From Mycobacterium sp. PS03-16 (lineage in GTDB: Bacteria > Actinomycetota > Actinomycetes > Mycobacteriales > Mycobacteriaceae): 46,663 nucleotides of DNA. The stretch is from NCBI RefSeq assembly GCF_004570325.1, contig NZ_SPQO01000036.1, positions 1 to 46,663 of the forward strand, in the 5' to 3' direction. Of the stretch, positions 33,070-41,032 are shown piece after piece; within the stretch, counting starts at the first letter, position 1; every line of letters begins with the position of its first letter. The position numbers and the translations under genes are program-made. Below the pieces are notes generated by a model. The model made no database searches, was not told the DNA's origin, and saw only the letters and a list, made by a program, of their open reading frames with translations.

Positions 33070-36000
33070 ATGGAAGTTGCTGTTCGGTCGTACCTGACCG
33101 CCGGTGTGGCTGTCGTAGGCGCCACAGCGATTGCGTTAGCACCAGTCGAGGTTCTGCCGCCGGACTTCCAGATCCGGGGTGACCGCATGGTCGCCGTGCT
33201 CGAGGACGTCTCGCTGTCCTCGCTGGCTGACCTCATCGCCGCCGCCGAGGCCGCATGGCGGCCGATCGGTGGCGCGCTCGACAGTGCCTCGGCCGCCGCG
33301 CAGGCCGCCATCGTAGGGCTCGGGGGCGCCCTGCAGGAGGCGCTCGTCAGCGCTGTCGAGGAGGGCAACAGCGCCTTCCAGGCCGTCGTCGAAGGACTGC
33401 TCGACGGCAGCAGCGTCCTCGCCACCGCAATCGACAACGCCATCGCGAACTTCCCGTCGCCGCAGGCCTTCATCGACGCGGTCGTGTCGGCGTTCGCGTC
33501 GATCAACCTGGACCTGGCCGGCGCGATCGAGGTCGCGCTGCAGGCCGTCGTCGACCTCGGCATCGAGCTGGATGCCGGCGCCATCGCCGACGCCTTCATC
33601 GAGGCGGGTGCCGCACTGGCCGCCGCGTTCGACGCTGCGCTGGCGGGCTTCCCCTCCCCTGAAGAGTTCGTCGCCGCCTTCGAGGCCGCGCTCGGCGGAG
33701 TGATCCCCGGCTTCAACGCCGTGGCGACCGCCGCCGCCGAGGCGCTGACCGAGCTCTCCGGTGAGCTGGCCGCCGCCATCGAGGCCGGTCTGGCGACGGG
33801 CCTGGGCGCCTTCGAGGCGATCATCGCGGGCCTGCAGGACGCCGGTGGCGAGCTCGCCGCCGCGTTCGCCGCCGCCCTCGAGGCCTTCCCCACGCCCGAG
33901 GCCTTCCTCGACGCGCTGGTCTCGGCCTTCGGCGCCATCGATCTGGACTTCGCGGCCGCGCTCGACGCCGCCCTCGACGTCCTGGTCGACATCGGCATCG
34001 ACATCGACGCTGCCGCGATCGTCGACGCGCTGCTCGAGGCAGGCGTCGAACTGGGTGCCGCCTTCGACGACATCTTCGCGGGCTTCCCGACGCCGGCCGA
34101 CTTCTTCGCGGCCTTCAACGCCGCGCTGGCCGGGGTCATCCCGGGCATCAACGCCTTCGCCGCCGCTGCCGGTGAGGCGCTGACCGACCTGTCGGGTGCG
34201 CTGGCCGCCGCGATCGAAGCGGGTGCGGAAGCCGGCATCGGCGTCTTCGACGCCATCGTGGCCGGACTGGTCGACGCCGGAAGCGATCTGGCCGCCGCGT
34301 TCGCCGCCGCCATCGAGGCATTCCCGACGCCCGAGGCCTTCCTCGACGCCCTCACCGACGCGTTCGCCGCGATCGATGTGGACCTCGCCGCGGCGCTGGA
34401 TGCCGCACTCGAGGTGATCGTCGATCTCGGTGTCGATCTGGACGTCACCGCGATCGCCGAGGCCCTGATCGAGGCGGGCACCGACCTGGCCGCCGCGTTC
34501 GCCGCCGCCTTCGACGGATTCCCGTCCCCGGCGGACTTCTTCGAGGCGTTCAACGCCGCGATCACCGGTCTGATCCCGGGCTTCAATGTGCTCGCGGAGG
34601 CCGCTGCCGAGGCGATCACCGACCTGTCCGGCGCCCTGGCCGGGGCGCTGGAGGGCGGCTTCGCCGCCGGTCTGGACGCTTTCGAGGCCGTCGTGGCCGC
34701 ACTGCAGGATGCGGGCGGCGAACTGGCCGCGGCGTTCGCCGCCGCGATCGAGGCGTTCCCCACCCCGGAGGCGTTCCTCGAGGCTCTGACCGCCGCGTTC
34801 GGCGCTATCGACATCGACCTGGGCGCCGCGCTGGATGCCGCGCTCGAGGTCATCGTCGACCTGGGCATCGAGCTCGACGCCGGCGCCATCGCCGATGCGC
34901 TTCTCGAGGCGGGTGCTGAGCTGGCCGCCCTGTTCAACGGCGTGCTCGGCGAGTTCCCGACGCCGGAGGAGTTCATCGCGGCCTTCAACGCCGCCCTCGA
35001 GGGTGTCGTGCCGGGCTTCAACGCCCTGGCCGCCGCCACCGCCGAGGCGATTGCGGACCTCTCCGGTGCGCTCGCGGGTGCGCTGGAGGCCGGGTTCGCC
35101 GCGGGTGTCGACGCATTCGACGCCGTCGTCACGGGCCTGCTCGACGCCGGTGGCGAGCTCGCCGCCGCGTTCAACGAGGTCATCGCCGCGTTCCCGACGC
35201 CGGAGGCCTTCGTCGAGGCCCTGGTCACCGCCTTCGGTGCGATCGATGTCGACCTCGCCGCCGCCATCGACGCGGCGCTCGAGGTCATCGTCGACCTGGG
35301 CATCGATCTCGACGCCGGCGCCATCGGCGAGGCGCTCCTGGAGGCCGGAGCCGAGCTGGGCGCAATCTTCGAAGCGGCGCTCGAGGGCTTCCCGTCACCG
35401 GCCGAGTTCGTCGCGGCATTCGAGGGTGCGCTGGAAGCAGTCATCCCCGGGCTCACGGCGCTGGCCGAGGCTGCGGAGACCGCCATCGGCAACTTCTCCG
35501 GCGCACTGGCCACGGCGATCGAAGCCGGCTTGGCGGCTGGCGAGACCGCGTTCGAGGCGTTCATCACCGCCCTGCAGGATGCCGGCGGGCAGCTTGCGGC
35601 GGCGTTCGAGGCGGCGCTTGACGCCTTCCCGACGCCCGAGGCCTTCATCGAGGCCGTGGTCGAGGCGTTCGGTGCGATCGACGTCGACCTCGGTGCCGCG
35701 CTCGATGCGGCGCTCGAGCTCATCGTCGAGCTGGGGATCGACCTGGACGCCGGCGTCGTCGCCGACGCCCTGCTCGACGCGGGTGCCGAGCTGGCCGCGG
35801 CCTTCAACGCCGCCCTGGCCGACCTGCCGACTCCCGAGGAGTTCGCCGCCGAGTTCGCCGCCGCCATCGAGGCTTTCGCGCCGGGCTTCAACGCGATCGC
35901 CGACGCGACCGCCGATGCCCTCGGCAACCTGTCGGCCGCGCTGACCGCCGCGATCGAGAGCGGTATCGACATCGGCAGCGCCGCTTTCGAGGGCTTCCTC

Positions 36001-37161
36001 GAGGCGTTCGTCGAGGCCGGTGGCAGCCTCTCGGCGGCGTTCGAGGCCGCGCTGGAGAACCTGCCTTCGCCGGAGGTCTTCATCAACGCCCTGATCGAGG
36101 CGTCCGCTTCGCTCGGACCGGTGCTGGCCGACCTCGGCGCGTCGCTCGAGGCGGGCCTCGAGGCCGGCCTGGACCTCGGCGCCGCAGCGCTGGAGGGCTT
36201 CGCCGAGATCAGTGGCGAGATTTCCGCGGCCATCGGCGCCTCGCTCGAGGGCCTGCCCACCCCGGCCGAGTTCGTCGCCTCCTTCGAGGAGGCCGGCGAG
36301 CAGTTCGGCGCGGCCGCCGACGCCATCACCGAGATCGGTGTCGACGCGGCGAACAACTTCGCCGCCGCCGCCGAAGCGGTCGTCGAGGCCTTCCGGGCCA
36401 CGGCGGTCTCGGCCCTGGAGAACGGCAACGACGCCCTGCAGGCGATCGGTGCCGGCATCTACGCCGCGGTATCGGCCCTCGCCGAAGCCGCCAGCGACAT
36501 CAACATCGGCGGGGCGATCAGCGCCGCGATCGGTGGCGCGCTGGGTGGTGGCTTCGGGGGCGGCTTCGGCTTCAACGCCGGGGCCGAGGCGGACGCCGAG
36601 GTGGGCGCCGCCCTCGATGCGGATGCCGCGGAGACCGGCTTGGTGCAGTCGCGGGCCGCTTCCGACGCCACGGTGCCCTCCGAGTCGCAGACGTTCGCGG
36701 TGACCACCGAAGAGGCTCAGGCTCCGGTCCAGGAGTCGGCCGTCGACGGCATGGCCATCAACCCGGTGTTGCCTGCGGCTCCGAAGCCGGTGGCCGATCT
36801 GCAGGACCGGGTCGAGGATGCGCAGAGCCAGCTGCGGACCGCCGGCGAGCAGATCGAGGACGGGCTCAACCAGACCCGCAAGAACCTCGAAGGTGCGGCC
36901 AACCAGACCCGCAAGAACGTCGAGGGCGCGATGAACCAGACCCGCAAGAATCTCGAGGGGGCGGCGGATCAGACCCGCAAGAACCTCGACGGGGTCCGGA
37001 AGTCCATCGAGCGGGCGGTCACCGGCGGCAGCAGCAGCAAGCCGAGCAGCGGCAGCTCGTCGAAGTCCGATTCGAACAGCAGCTCTTCGAAGAGCGAGTC
37101 GGGCAGCAGCAACTCCGGTTCGGACAGCAAGAAGAGCAGCAGCGACTCCGACGCGGCGTAA
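33070..37161 (+). CDS. Giant exported paralog 4 with seven 145-residue repeats
   Basis: 1363 residues. Family N-terminus (RSYLTAGVAVVGATAIALAP, then LPPDFQIRGDRM). From residue ~128 seven tandem units of 145 residues, each with two landmarks, FPTPEAFLDAL and, 66 residues on, FPSPADFFAAFNAA; the rest is Ala/Glu/Leu/Ile-rich helix (DLAAALDAALEVIVDLGIDL). The seventh is more diverged. A Gly-rich stretch follows (GGALGGGFGGGFGF, ~1155-1170), then four 11-residue NQTRKNLEGAA repeats (residues ~1267-1310) and a Ser/Lys/Asp tail. No Cys or enzyme motif. Probably a long rod or helical solenoid in or on the envelope; unknown function. GGGGAAG lies upstream of the ATG. A very strong terminator follows. 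Antisense ORFs of similar length are codon-bias shadows. Confidence 0.88.
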   Translation: MEVAVRSYLTAGVAVVGATAIALAPVEVLPPDFQIRGDRMVAVLEDVSLSSLADLIAAAEAAWRPIGGALDSASAAAQAAIVGLGGALQEALVSAVEEGNSAFQAVVEGLLDGSSVLATAIDNAIANFPSPQAFIDAVVSAFASINLDLAGAIEVALQAVVDLGIELDAGAIADAFIEAGAALAAAFDAALAGFPSPEEFVAAFEAALGGVIPGFNAVATAAAEALTELSGELAAAIEAGLATGLGAFEAIIAGLQDAGGELAAAFAAALEAFPTPEAFLDALVSAFGAIDLDFAAALDAALDVLVDIGIDIDAAAIVDALLEAGVELGAAFDDIFAGFPTPADFFAAFNAALAGVIPGINAFAAAAGEALTDLSGALAAAIEAGAEAGIGVFDAIVAGLVDAGSDLAAAFAAAIEAFPTPEAFLDALTDAFAAIDVDLAAALDAALEVIVDLGVDLDVTAIAEALIEAGTDLAAAFAAAFDGFPSPADFFEAFNAAITGLIPGFNVLAEAAAEAITDLSGALAGALEGGFAAGLDAFEAVVAALQDAGGELAAAFAAAIEAFPTPEAFLEALTAAFGAIDIDLGAALDAALEVIVDLGIELDAGAIADALLEAGAELAALFNGVLGEFPTPEEFIAAFNAALEGVVPGFNALAAATAEAIADLSGALAGALEAGFAAGVDAFDAVVTGLLDAGGELAAAFNEVIAAFPTPEAFVEALVTAFGAIDVDLAAAIDAALEVIVDLGIDLDAGAIGEALLEAGAELGAIFEAALEGFPSPAEFVAAFEGALEAVIPGLTALAEAAETAIGNFSGALATAIEAGLAAGETAFEAFITALQDAGGQLAAAFEAALDAFPTPEAFIEAVVEAFGAIDVDLGAALDAALELIVELGIDLDAGVVADALLDAGAELAAAFNAALADLPTPEEFAAEFAAAIEAFAPGFNAIADATADALGNLSAALTAAIESGIDIGSAAFEGFLEAFVEAGGSLSAAFEAALENLPSPEVFINALIEASASLGPVLADLGASLEAGLEAGLDLGAAALEGFAEISGEISAAIGASLEGLPTPAEFVASFEEAGEQFGAAADAITEIGVDAANNFAAAAEAVVEAFRATAVSALENGNDALQAIGAGIYAAVSALAEAASDINIGGAISAAIGGALGGGFGGGFGFNAGAEADAEVGAALDADAAETGLVQSRAASDATVPSESQTFAVTTEEAQAPVQESAVDGMAINPVLPAAPKPVADLQDRVEDAQSQLRTAGEQIEDGLNQTRKNLEGAANQTRKNVEGAMNQTRKNLEGAADQTRKNLDGVRKSIERAVTGGSSSKPSSGSSSKSDSNSSSSKSESGSSNSGSDSKKSSSDSDAA
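33451..36495 (+). repeat. Seven tandem 435-bp repeats inside the giant gene
   Basis: The FPxP landmark codons start at 33451, 33886, 34321, 34756, 35191, 35626 and 36061, exactly 435 bp apart with no indels. A second landmark lies 198 bp after each (33649, 34084, 34519, 34954, 35389, 35824; 192 bp in the last). The outer copies are the most diverged. Confidence 0.9.
36868..36999 (+). repeat. Four tandem 33-bp repeats (NQTRKN units)
   Basis: Units start at 36868, 36901, 36934 and 36967. Each encodes [ND]QTRKN[LV][ED]G plus two residues, giving an amphipathic basic helix between the Gly-rich part and the Ser/Lys tail of the giant protein. Confidence 0.9.
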
Positions 37162-37199
37162 GTGCCGGATCCGTCCCGCGAGGGGCGGACGCAGCTGAG

Positions 37200-37241
37200 A
37201 CGAAGCGGCCCCGGGTCATCAATGACCCGGGGCCGTTTCGT
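37200..37241 (+). terminator. Strong terminator after the giant gene
   Basis: ACGAAGCGGCCCCGGGTCA pairs with TGACCCGGGGCCGTTTCGT: 19 bp with one G-T wobble and loop TCAA, then T-rich sequence (GTTCGTTG). 38 bp past the stop. Confidence 0.9.
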
Positions 37242-37246
37242 GTTCG

Positions 37247-37277
37247 TTGACAAAGTGGCAGCACGTGTCAATAGGTT
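37247..37277 (+). promoter_or_regulatory. Consensus-like promoter in the gap after the giant gene
   Basis: TTGACA (37247-37252), a 19-bp spacer, then TAGGTT (37272-37277). TTGACA also forms a perfect inverted repeat with TGTCAA (37266-37271). It would start transcription near 37284, about 440 nt upstream of the next gene, which has its own promoter. Confidence 0.35.
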
Positions 37278-37655
37278 GCGCGCGCGCCCGGTCGGCGAAC
37301 AGTCCCTGATCTGCCGCACGGTCCGCGTGCGTACCGCTCGAGCAACCGCACGGGTCCTCGAGCAATCAGCAACCGTGTTCATCCATATAACGAAACGTCG
37401 CCCGCCCCTCGTTTCTCGCGATCGGGGCCTCGGCGTTACCGCTGGCACTGTCGATTTACTTGACTTCGATATGACCTGACCGGATCCGGCGAACGGCAGT
37501 GTGCGACATCTTGCGCCGACCCGCGAATCTTTTCACAGTGGCCAATCAACCCGCTCAAGGCGGCCTGAACAGCAACATTCATGCGATTCTCAACGCCTTT
37601 GCCGATGCCAGAGTTCAAGATCGGACAGGACTCTCACTTTTTACAAATCAAGCGG
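37278..37655. other. 380-bp gene-free region
   Basis: No gene-like frame on either strand. It includes an alternating GCGCGCGCGC tract near 37278-37288 and lies between a promoter-like element and the regulated promoter of the 37721 gene; an RNA or long leader is possible. Confidence 0.4.
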
Positions 37656-37680
37656 TTCTGTACTTACTCTCGGGTAGGTT
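37656..37680 (+). promoter_or_regulatory. CTCAGG-like double box plus -10 of exported paralog 5
   Basis: TTCTGTAC-TTA-CTCTCGGG (37656-37674) is followed with no gap by TAGGTT (37675-37680), 40 nt before the ATG. The first unit is the weakest of the three boxes. The leader contains the palindromic TTTGACGTCAA near 37695-37705. Confidence 0.5.
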
Positions 37681-37720
37681 TCGGCGACGTCAAGGTTTGA
37701 CGTCAACGTAAGGAGATTCC

Positions 37721-39052
37721 ATGCAGGTTGCAGCCCGCTCATACCTGGCAACGGGTGTCGCACTTGTCGGGGCCGGTGCGATTGCGGTCAGTCCGGTGGC
37801 GCCGCCGGTCCCCGACCTCCCGGATATCACGGTGCCGGCGATCTCGTCGGCCGCGGTCGACCTGAGCGCTCTGGGCAACCCGATCACGGTATGGGCGGAT
37901 GTGATCGCCGCGGCCATCGAGAACTCGGCGTCGCTGGGCGGGGCGATCCTCGACGACCCCGCACCCATCCTCCGCCAGATCTTCGCCAACCAGCTCGGCT
38001 ACGCCGAGACCCTGGTCGGCGCGGGCCGGGATGTCATCGAGGCGGTGGTGTCCTACTACACGCCCGGAAACCCCACCGGCCTGTCGGGAGAACTGGAGAG
38101 GGTGTTCGACCAGCTCGAAGCGGGTGACATCGCCACGGCCTTCGCCACGCTCGCCGAAGCGCTCGTGCTCGCGCCGATCCTCGGCGCCGGGATCCCGCTC
38201 CTGCTCTCGGGAGCCCTGGACATTCCCAAGGCCATCGCGCAGAACTTCGCCGATGCGGTCGCCGCCCTGACCAATCCCGCCAATGCACTCGGCCTGATCA
38301 CCGGTGGCGTCGGCCCGATCATGGGCGCCATCAACGCCTTCGGCGGCACGGCGCAGGAGGTGGCAGACGCAGTCGGAGAAGGAGAACTGGTCGCGGCCGC
38401 CACCGCGCTGATCAACCTCCCCGCAGTCCTCACCGGTGCGGTGCTCAACGGCTACGAGAACGAGGCAGGGACGTTCTTCCCCGGACTCCTGTCCTTCGAC
38501 CCGAGCCAGTTCTCGCTGAACGGCGGCATCCTCCAAGCGGTGCTGGTGAACATCCCTCGGGCCATCGCCGCGGCCCTGGGCGCCACCACGGCGACGGCGA
38601 CGGCGAAGGTGGCCACCGACGAGGTGTCGTCCACCAGCACCGAGCCCGCGTCGATCGTGACCATGGACATCACCGACGCCGCGGCCAAGACCACCGCACC
38701 GGCCGGTGAGGGTGCGGGCACGGATTCCGGCGGCGGGGCTCCCACCGACCCCGCGCCGGTGAGCGACGGTGCCGCCGACGAGCAGCCCGCCGAGGAGCCG
38801 GCCGACGAGGCACCGACCGGGGACGAGACCCCGGCCGAGGACCCGGCCGACGAGGCCCCGGCCGAGGACGCGGCCGAGGACACGGCCGAGGAGGCCCCGG
38901 CCGAGGAGGACTCGACCGAGGGCGACGAGGGCGAGGAGAGCGGCGACGAGTCGAACGATGACGAACAGGCCGGCGACGACAACGACGGCGCGGACACCGA
39001 CAACGGCGGCAACGACAACGCAGGCAACGACAACGAGGGCGCCGTGGCGTAA
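37721..39052 (+). CDS. Exported paralog 5 of the acidic-tail family
   Basis: 443 residues. Family N-terminus RSYLATGVALVGAGAIAVSP then PPVPDLPDITVPAISS. The middle (to ~290) is helical: NPITVWADVIAAAIENSASL, GSGxxPLLLSGALDIPKAI-like segments, NGYENEAGTFFPGLLSFDPS and ILQAVLVNIPRAIAAALGA. The last ~120 residues are an acidic tail (EDPADEAPAEDAAEDTAEEA) ending in Asn/Asp/Gly repeats. The FFPGLLS and IPRAIA motifs are ones I remember from other uncharacterised mycobacterial exported proteins. AAGGAG lies 6 nt before the ATG. A terminator follows; convergent with lpqW. Function unknown. Confidence 0.87.
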   Translation: MQVAARSYLATGVALVGAGAIAVSPVAPPVPDLPDITVPAISSAAVDLSALGNPITVWADVIAAAIENSASLGGAILDDPAPILRQIFANQLGYAETLVGAGRDVIEAVVSYYTPGNPTGLSGELERVFDQLEAGDIATAFATLAEALVLAPILGAGIPLLLSGALDIPKAIAQNFADAVAALTNPANALGLITGGVGPIMGAINAFGGTAQEVADAVGEGELVAAATALINLPAVLTGAVLNGYENEAGTFFPGLLSFDPSQFSLNGGILQAVLVNIPRAIAAALGATTATATAKVATDEVSSTSTEPASIVTMDITDAAAKTTAPAGEGAGTDSGGGAPTDPAPVSDGAADEQPAEEPADEAPTGDETPAEDPADEAPAEDAAEDTAEEAPAEEDSTEGDEGEESGDESNDDEQAGDDNDGADTDNGGNDNAGNDNEGAVA

Positions 39053-39074
39053 CCGCATCCACAGTGCGTGACGG

Positions 39075-39100
39075 AGGCCCCCTTCTTCGGGAGGGGGCCT
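39075..39100. terminator. Terminator between exported paralog 5 and lpqW
   Basis: AGGCCCCCT pairs with AGGGGGCCT (9 bp, 8-nt loop), flanked by CGTGACG and CGTCACG, which can lengthen the stem. It sits between convergent stops at 39052 and 39108. Confidence 0.8.
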
Positions 39101-39107
39101 TCTCGCG

Positions 39108-40979
39108 TCACGGCGGGGACTTCACCCATCGTCCGGCATCGCCGACGATGCCGACCGGTACCGCCCCGGTGAGGCTGACGTTGCGGACACTCGGCCCCGC
39201 CGCGACGATCGTGGTGTCCTGCAGGATCGGCAGCACCGTCCACATGTTCCACAGTCGCGGTTCCACCGCGTCGATCACCGCACCGATGTCGTCGCGGCCG
39301 GCGAGCGCGGCGTCGATCCTCGGCTGGATGGCCGGGTCGCACACCCCGGTGATGTTGCTCGGCGCCTGCACCAGTTGTCCCGACTCGGGCGCCGGGCTCG
39401 GCGTCGCGGGCGGTGCAGGAGCGGGCGAGGGCACGTCGCCGGGCGCCGGGGCTGGTGCGGGCCGAGGCGCCCCGCTGGTCGGCGCGGTGGCCACGGGCCT
39501 GGCCTCCAGGGCCGGGCAGCTGTAACGCGAGGCCAGCGCGGTGGCCAGGTCTCCCCCGGCCTGCCGCCAGCCCACCACCGCGTCGACCCGGTTCTCCGCC
39601 AGGGCCTCGCCGTAGAGCGCAACCGGGTCCAGCGCCAGCACCGAGGCTTCGATACCGACATTGCGCAGCTGGTCGGCGGCCGTGTTCGCCACCGCGACCG
39701 ACGTCGGGTCGTTGGCCGCGACCCCGATGCGAAGTGCCAGCGGCACACCGTCTTTGGAGATGCGGCCCCGTGCGATGTCCGCGGCCGGGGTGCCCGGGGC
39801 AGGCGGCGCGGCGTCCGTGGCGGGCACCACCTCATAGCCGGCGTCCGCGAGCAATTCCAGCGCCGACGCCGTCCCGAGCGCGGGCGGCGCCGTCGGCACA
39901 TAGCCGGGATCCGACGGCGAACGCACCTGCGCCTGCGCCAGCGTGACGGTGTTGTCGTCGCCCGCGCCGACCGCGGCCAACAGGTCCACGTCGAGCAGAC
40001 CGAGGATCGCCTGGCGCACCGACGGATCGGTCAACTGCGGTTGCTGACCGCGCAGCGTCACCTGCATCACCCGCGGGGTGACGATCCGGGCGGTCCGCAC
40101 GTCCGGGATCGCGCTCAACTGCGCGAAGGTCGCCGCACCGCCGTGGACCTGTGCGACCTGGGTGTCGCCGTTGCGGATCGAATCGGCAAGGGCCGCGGGG
40201 GCACCGCCCCGACGGAACAGCACCAGGTCCGGCCGCGCCGGGGCGCTCCAGTACCGGTCGTTGCGCGCCAGCAGGATCTCATCGCGCTGCGGGTCGATGC
40301 TCTCCACCCGGAACTGGCCGCCGGTCACCGGCATCGCCTCGGCCAGGCCGGCCGGGAATCCGCCGGGGATGTCCTTGACGATGTGGGCGGGCAGGATGTT
40401 GTTGAACAGTTCGCGCCAGGCCGGGTACGGCTGGGAGAACGTGACCACCACCTGTTTGGCGCCCTCCACCGACTGCACGCCGGTGATGAGGTCGTAGCCC
40501 GCCGGGTCGACGACGCCGGGTTGGCTCACCATCTGCCGCCACAGATACCAGTAGTCGTCGGCGCCGATCGGGGCGTTGTCGGTCCACTGCGCCTCGGGCC
40601 GGATCTTGTAGGTGATGGTGAACGGGTTCTGGTTGGTCACCTCGGCCGATTCGAGCAGCGTCGGGTCGAGTTCCCAGCGCGATCCGGTGGGCACCGTCGG
40701 GTCCGGGATCGGCCGGAACGAGCTCGGCAGCACCAAGGCGGCGATGGCGGCATTCACCGGGGACTGGTCGGACAGGAGGTGCGGGTTGAAGCCCGGCCCG
40801 ATCGAGTCGATCGCCACGATGATCTGTGTCGCCTTGGGCGCGGGCGGCGGCGTGGTCTCCGTCGTGTTGGTGCTCTGCGGCGCGGGTGGCGGGCTGACCG
40901 TGCACCCCGCCAGCAGCAGTACCGGAACCGACACCACTGCCCCCATCAACACGCGGAGACGGCGGGGGCGGGTCGGCAC
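39108..40979 (-). CDS. lpqW: Lipoprotein LpqW, regulator of LM/LAM synthesis
   Basis: 623 residues. The signal peptide ends in lipobox LLLAGC with Cys26, then a Pro/Thr spacer (TVSPPPAPQSTNTTE) and a solute-binding-protein family 5 (DppA/OppA-like) fold: QIIVAIDSIGPGFNPHLLSD, EAQWTDNAPIGADDYWYLW, TGGQFRVESIDPQRDEILLA. In mycobacteria LpqW does not serve peptide uptake but helps direct PIM4 towards LM/LAM rather than polar PIMs, in functional connection with PimE (literature knowledge). The GTG at 40979 is supported by TACCCT 7 nt upstream. A Pro/Ala-rich insertion (GAPRPAPAPAPGDVPSPAPA) lies near the C-terminus. 53 bp downstream of typA on the same strand. Confidence 0.93.
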   Translation of the reverse strand: MPTRPRRLRVLMGAVVSVPVLLLAGCTVSPPPAPQSTNTTETTPPPAPKATQIIVAIDSIGPGFNPHLLSDQSPVNAAIAALVLPSSFRPIPDPTVPTGSRWELDPTLLESAEVTNQNPFTITYKIRPEAQWTDNAPIGADDYWYLWRQMVSQPGVVDPAGYDLITGVQSVEGAKQVVVTFSQPYPAWRELFNNILPAHIVKDIPGGFPAGLAEAMPVTGGQFRVESIDPQRDEILLARNDRYWSAPARPDLVLFRRGGAPAALADSIRNGDTQVAQVHGGAATFAQLSAIPDVRTARIVTPRVMQVTLRGQQPQLTDPSVRQAILGLLDVDLLAAVGAGDDNTVTLAQAQVRSPSDPGYVPTAPPALGTASALELLADAGYEVVPATDAAPPAPGTPAADIARGRISKDGVPLALRIGVAANDPTSVAVANTAADQLRNVGIEASVLALDPVALYGEALAENRVDAVVGWRQAGGDLATALASRYSCPALEARPVATAPTSGAPRPAPAPAPGDVPSPAPAPPATPSPAPESGQLVQAPSNITGVCDPAIQPRIDAALAGRDDIGAVIDAVEPRLWNMWTVLPILQDTTIVAAGPSVRNVSLTGAVPVGIVGDAGRWVKSPP

Positions 40980-40986
40980 GCTACCC

Positions 40987-40992
40987 AGGGTA
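40987..40992 (-). promoter_or_regulatory. Leaderless -10 of lpqW
   Basis: TACCCT on the minus strand ends 7 nt before the GTG at 40979 and lies inside the palindrome TACCCTGGGTA (40982-40992). Confidence 0.5.
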
Positions 40993-41032
40993 TCGGCCGC
41001 TGTTGTCCGCTCCCGCCCTCCTCGGCGCGGGC

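Noticed and set aside
33045..36458. 1137-codon open frame antisense to the giant gene
   Set aside because: It mirrors the Ala/Glu codon pattern of the sense repeats (GCC/GGC-rich), has no Shine-Dalgarno or family N-terminus, and is explained by the absence of A/T-rich stops in repetitive GC-rich DNA.
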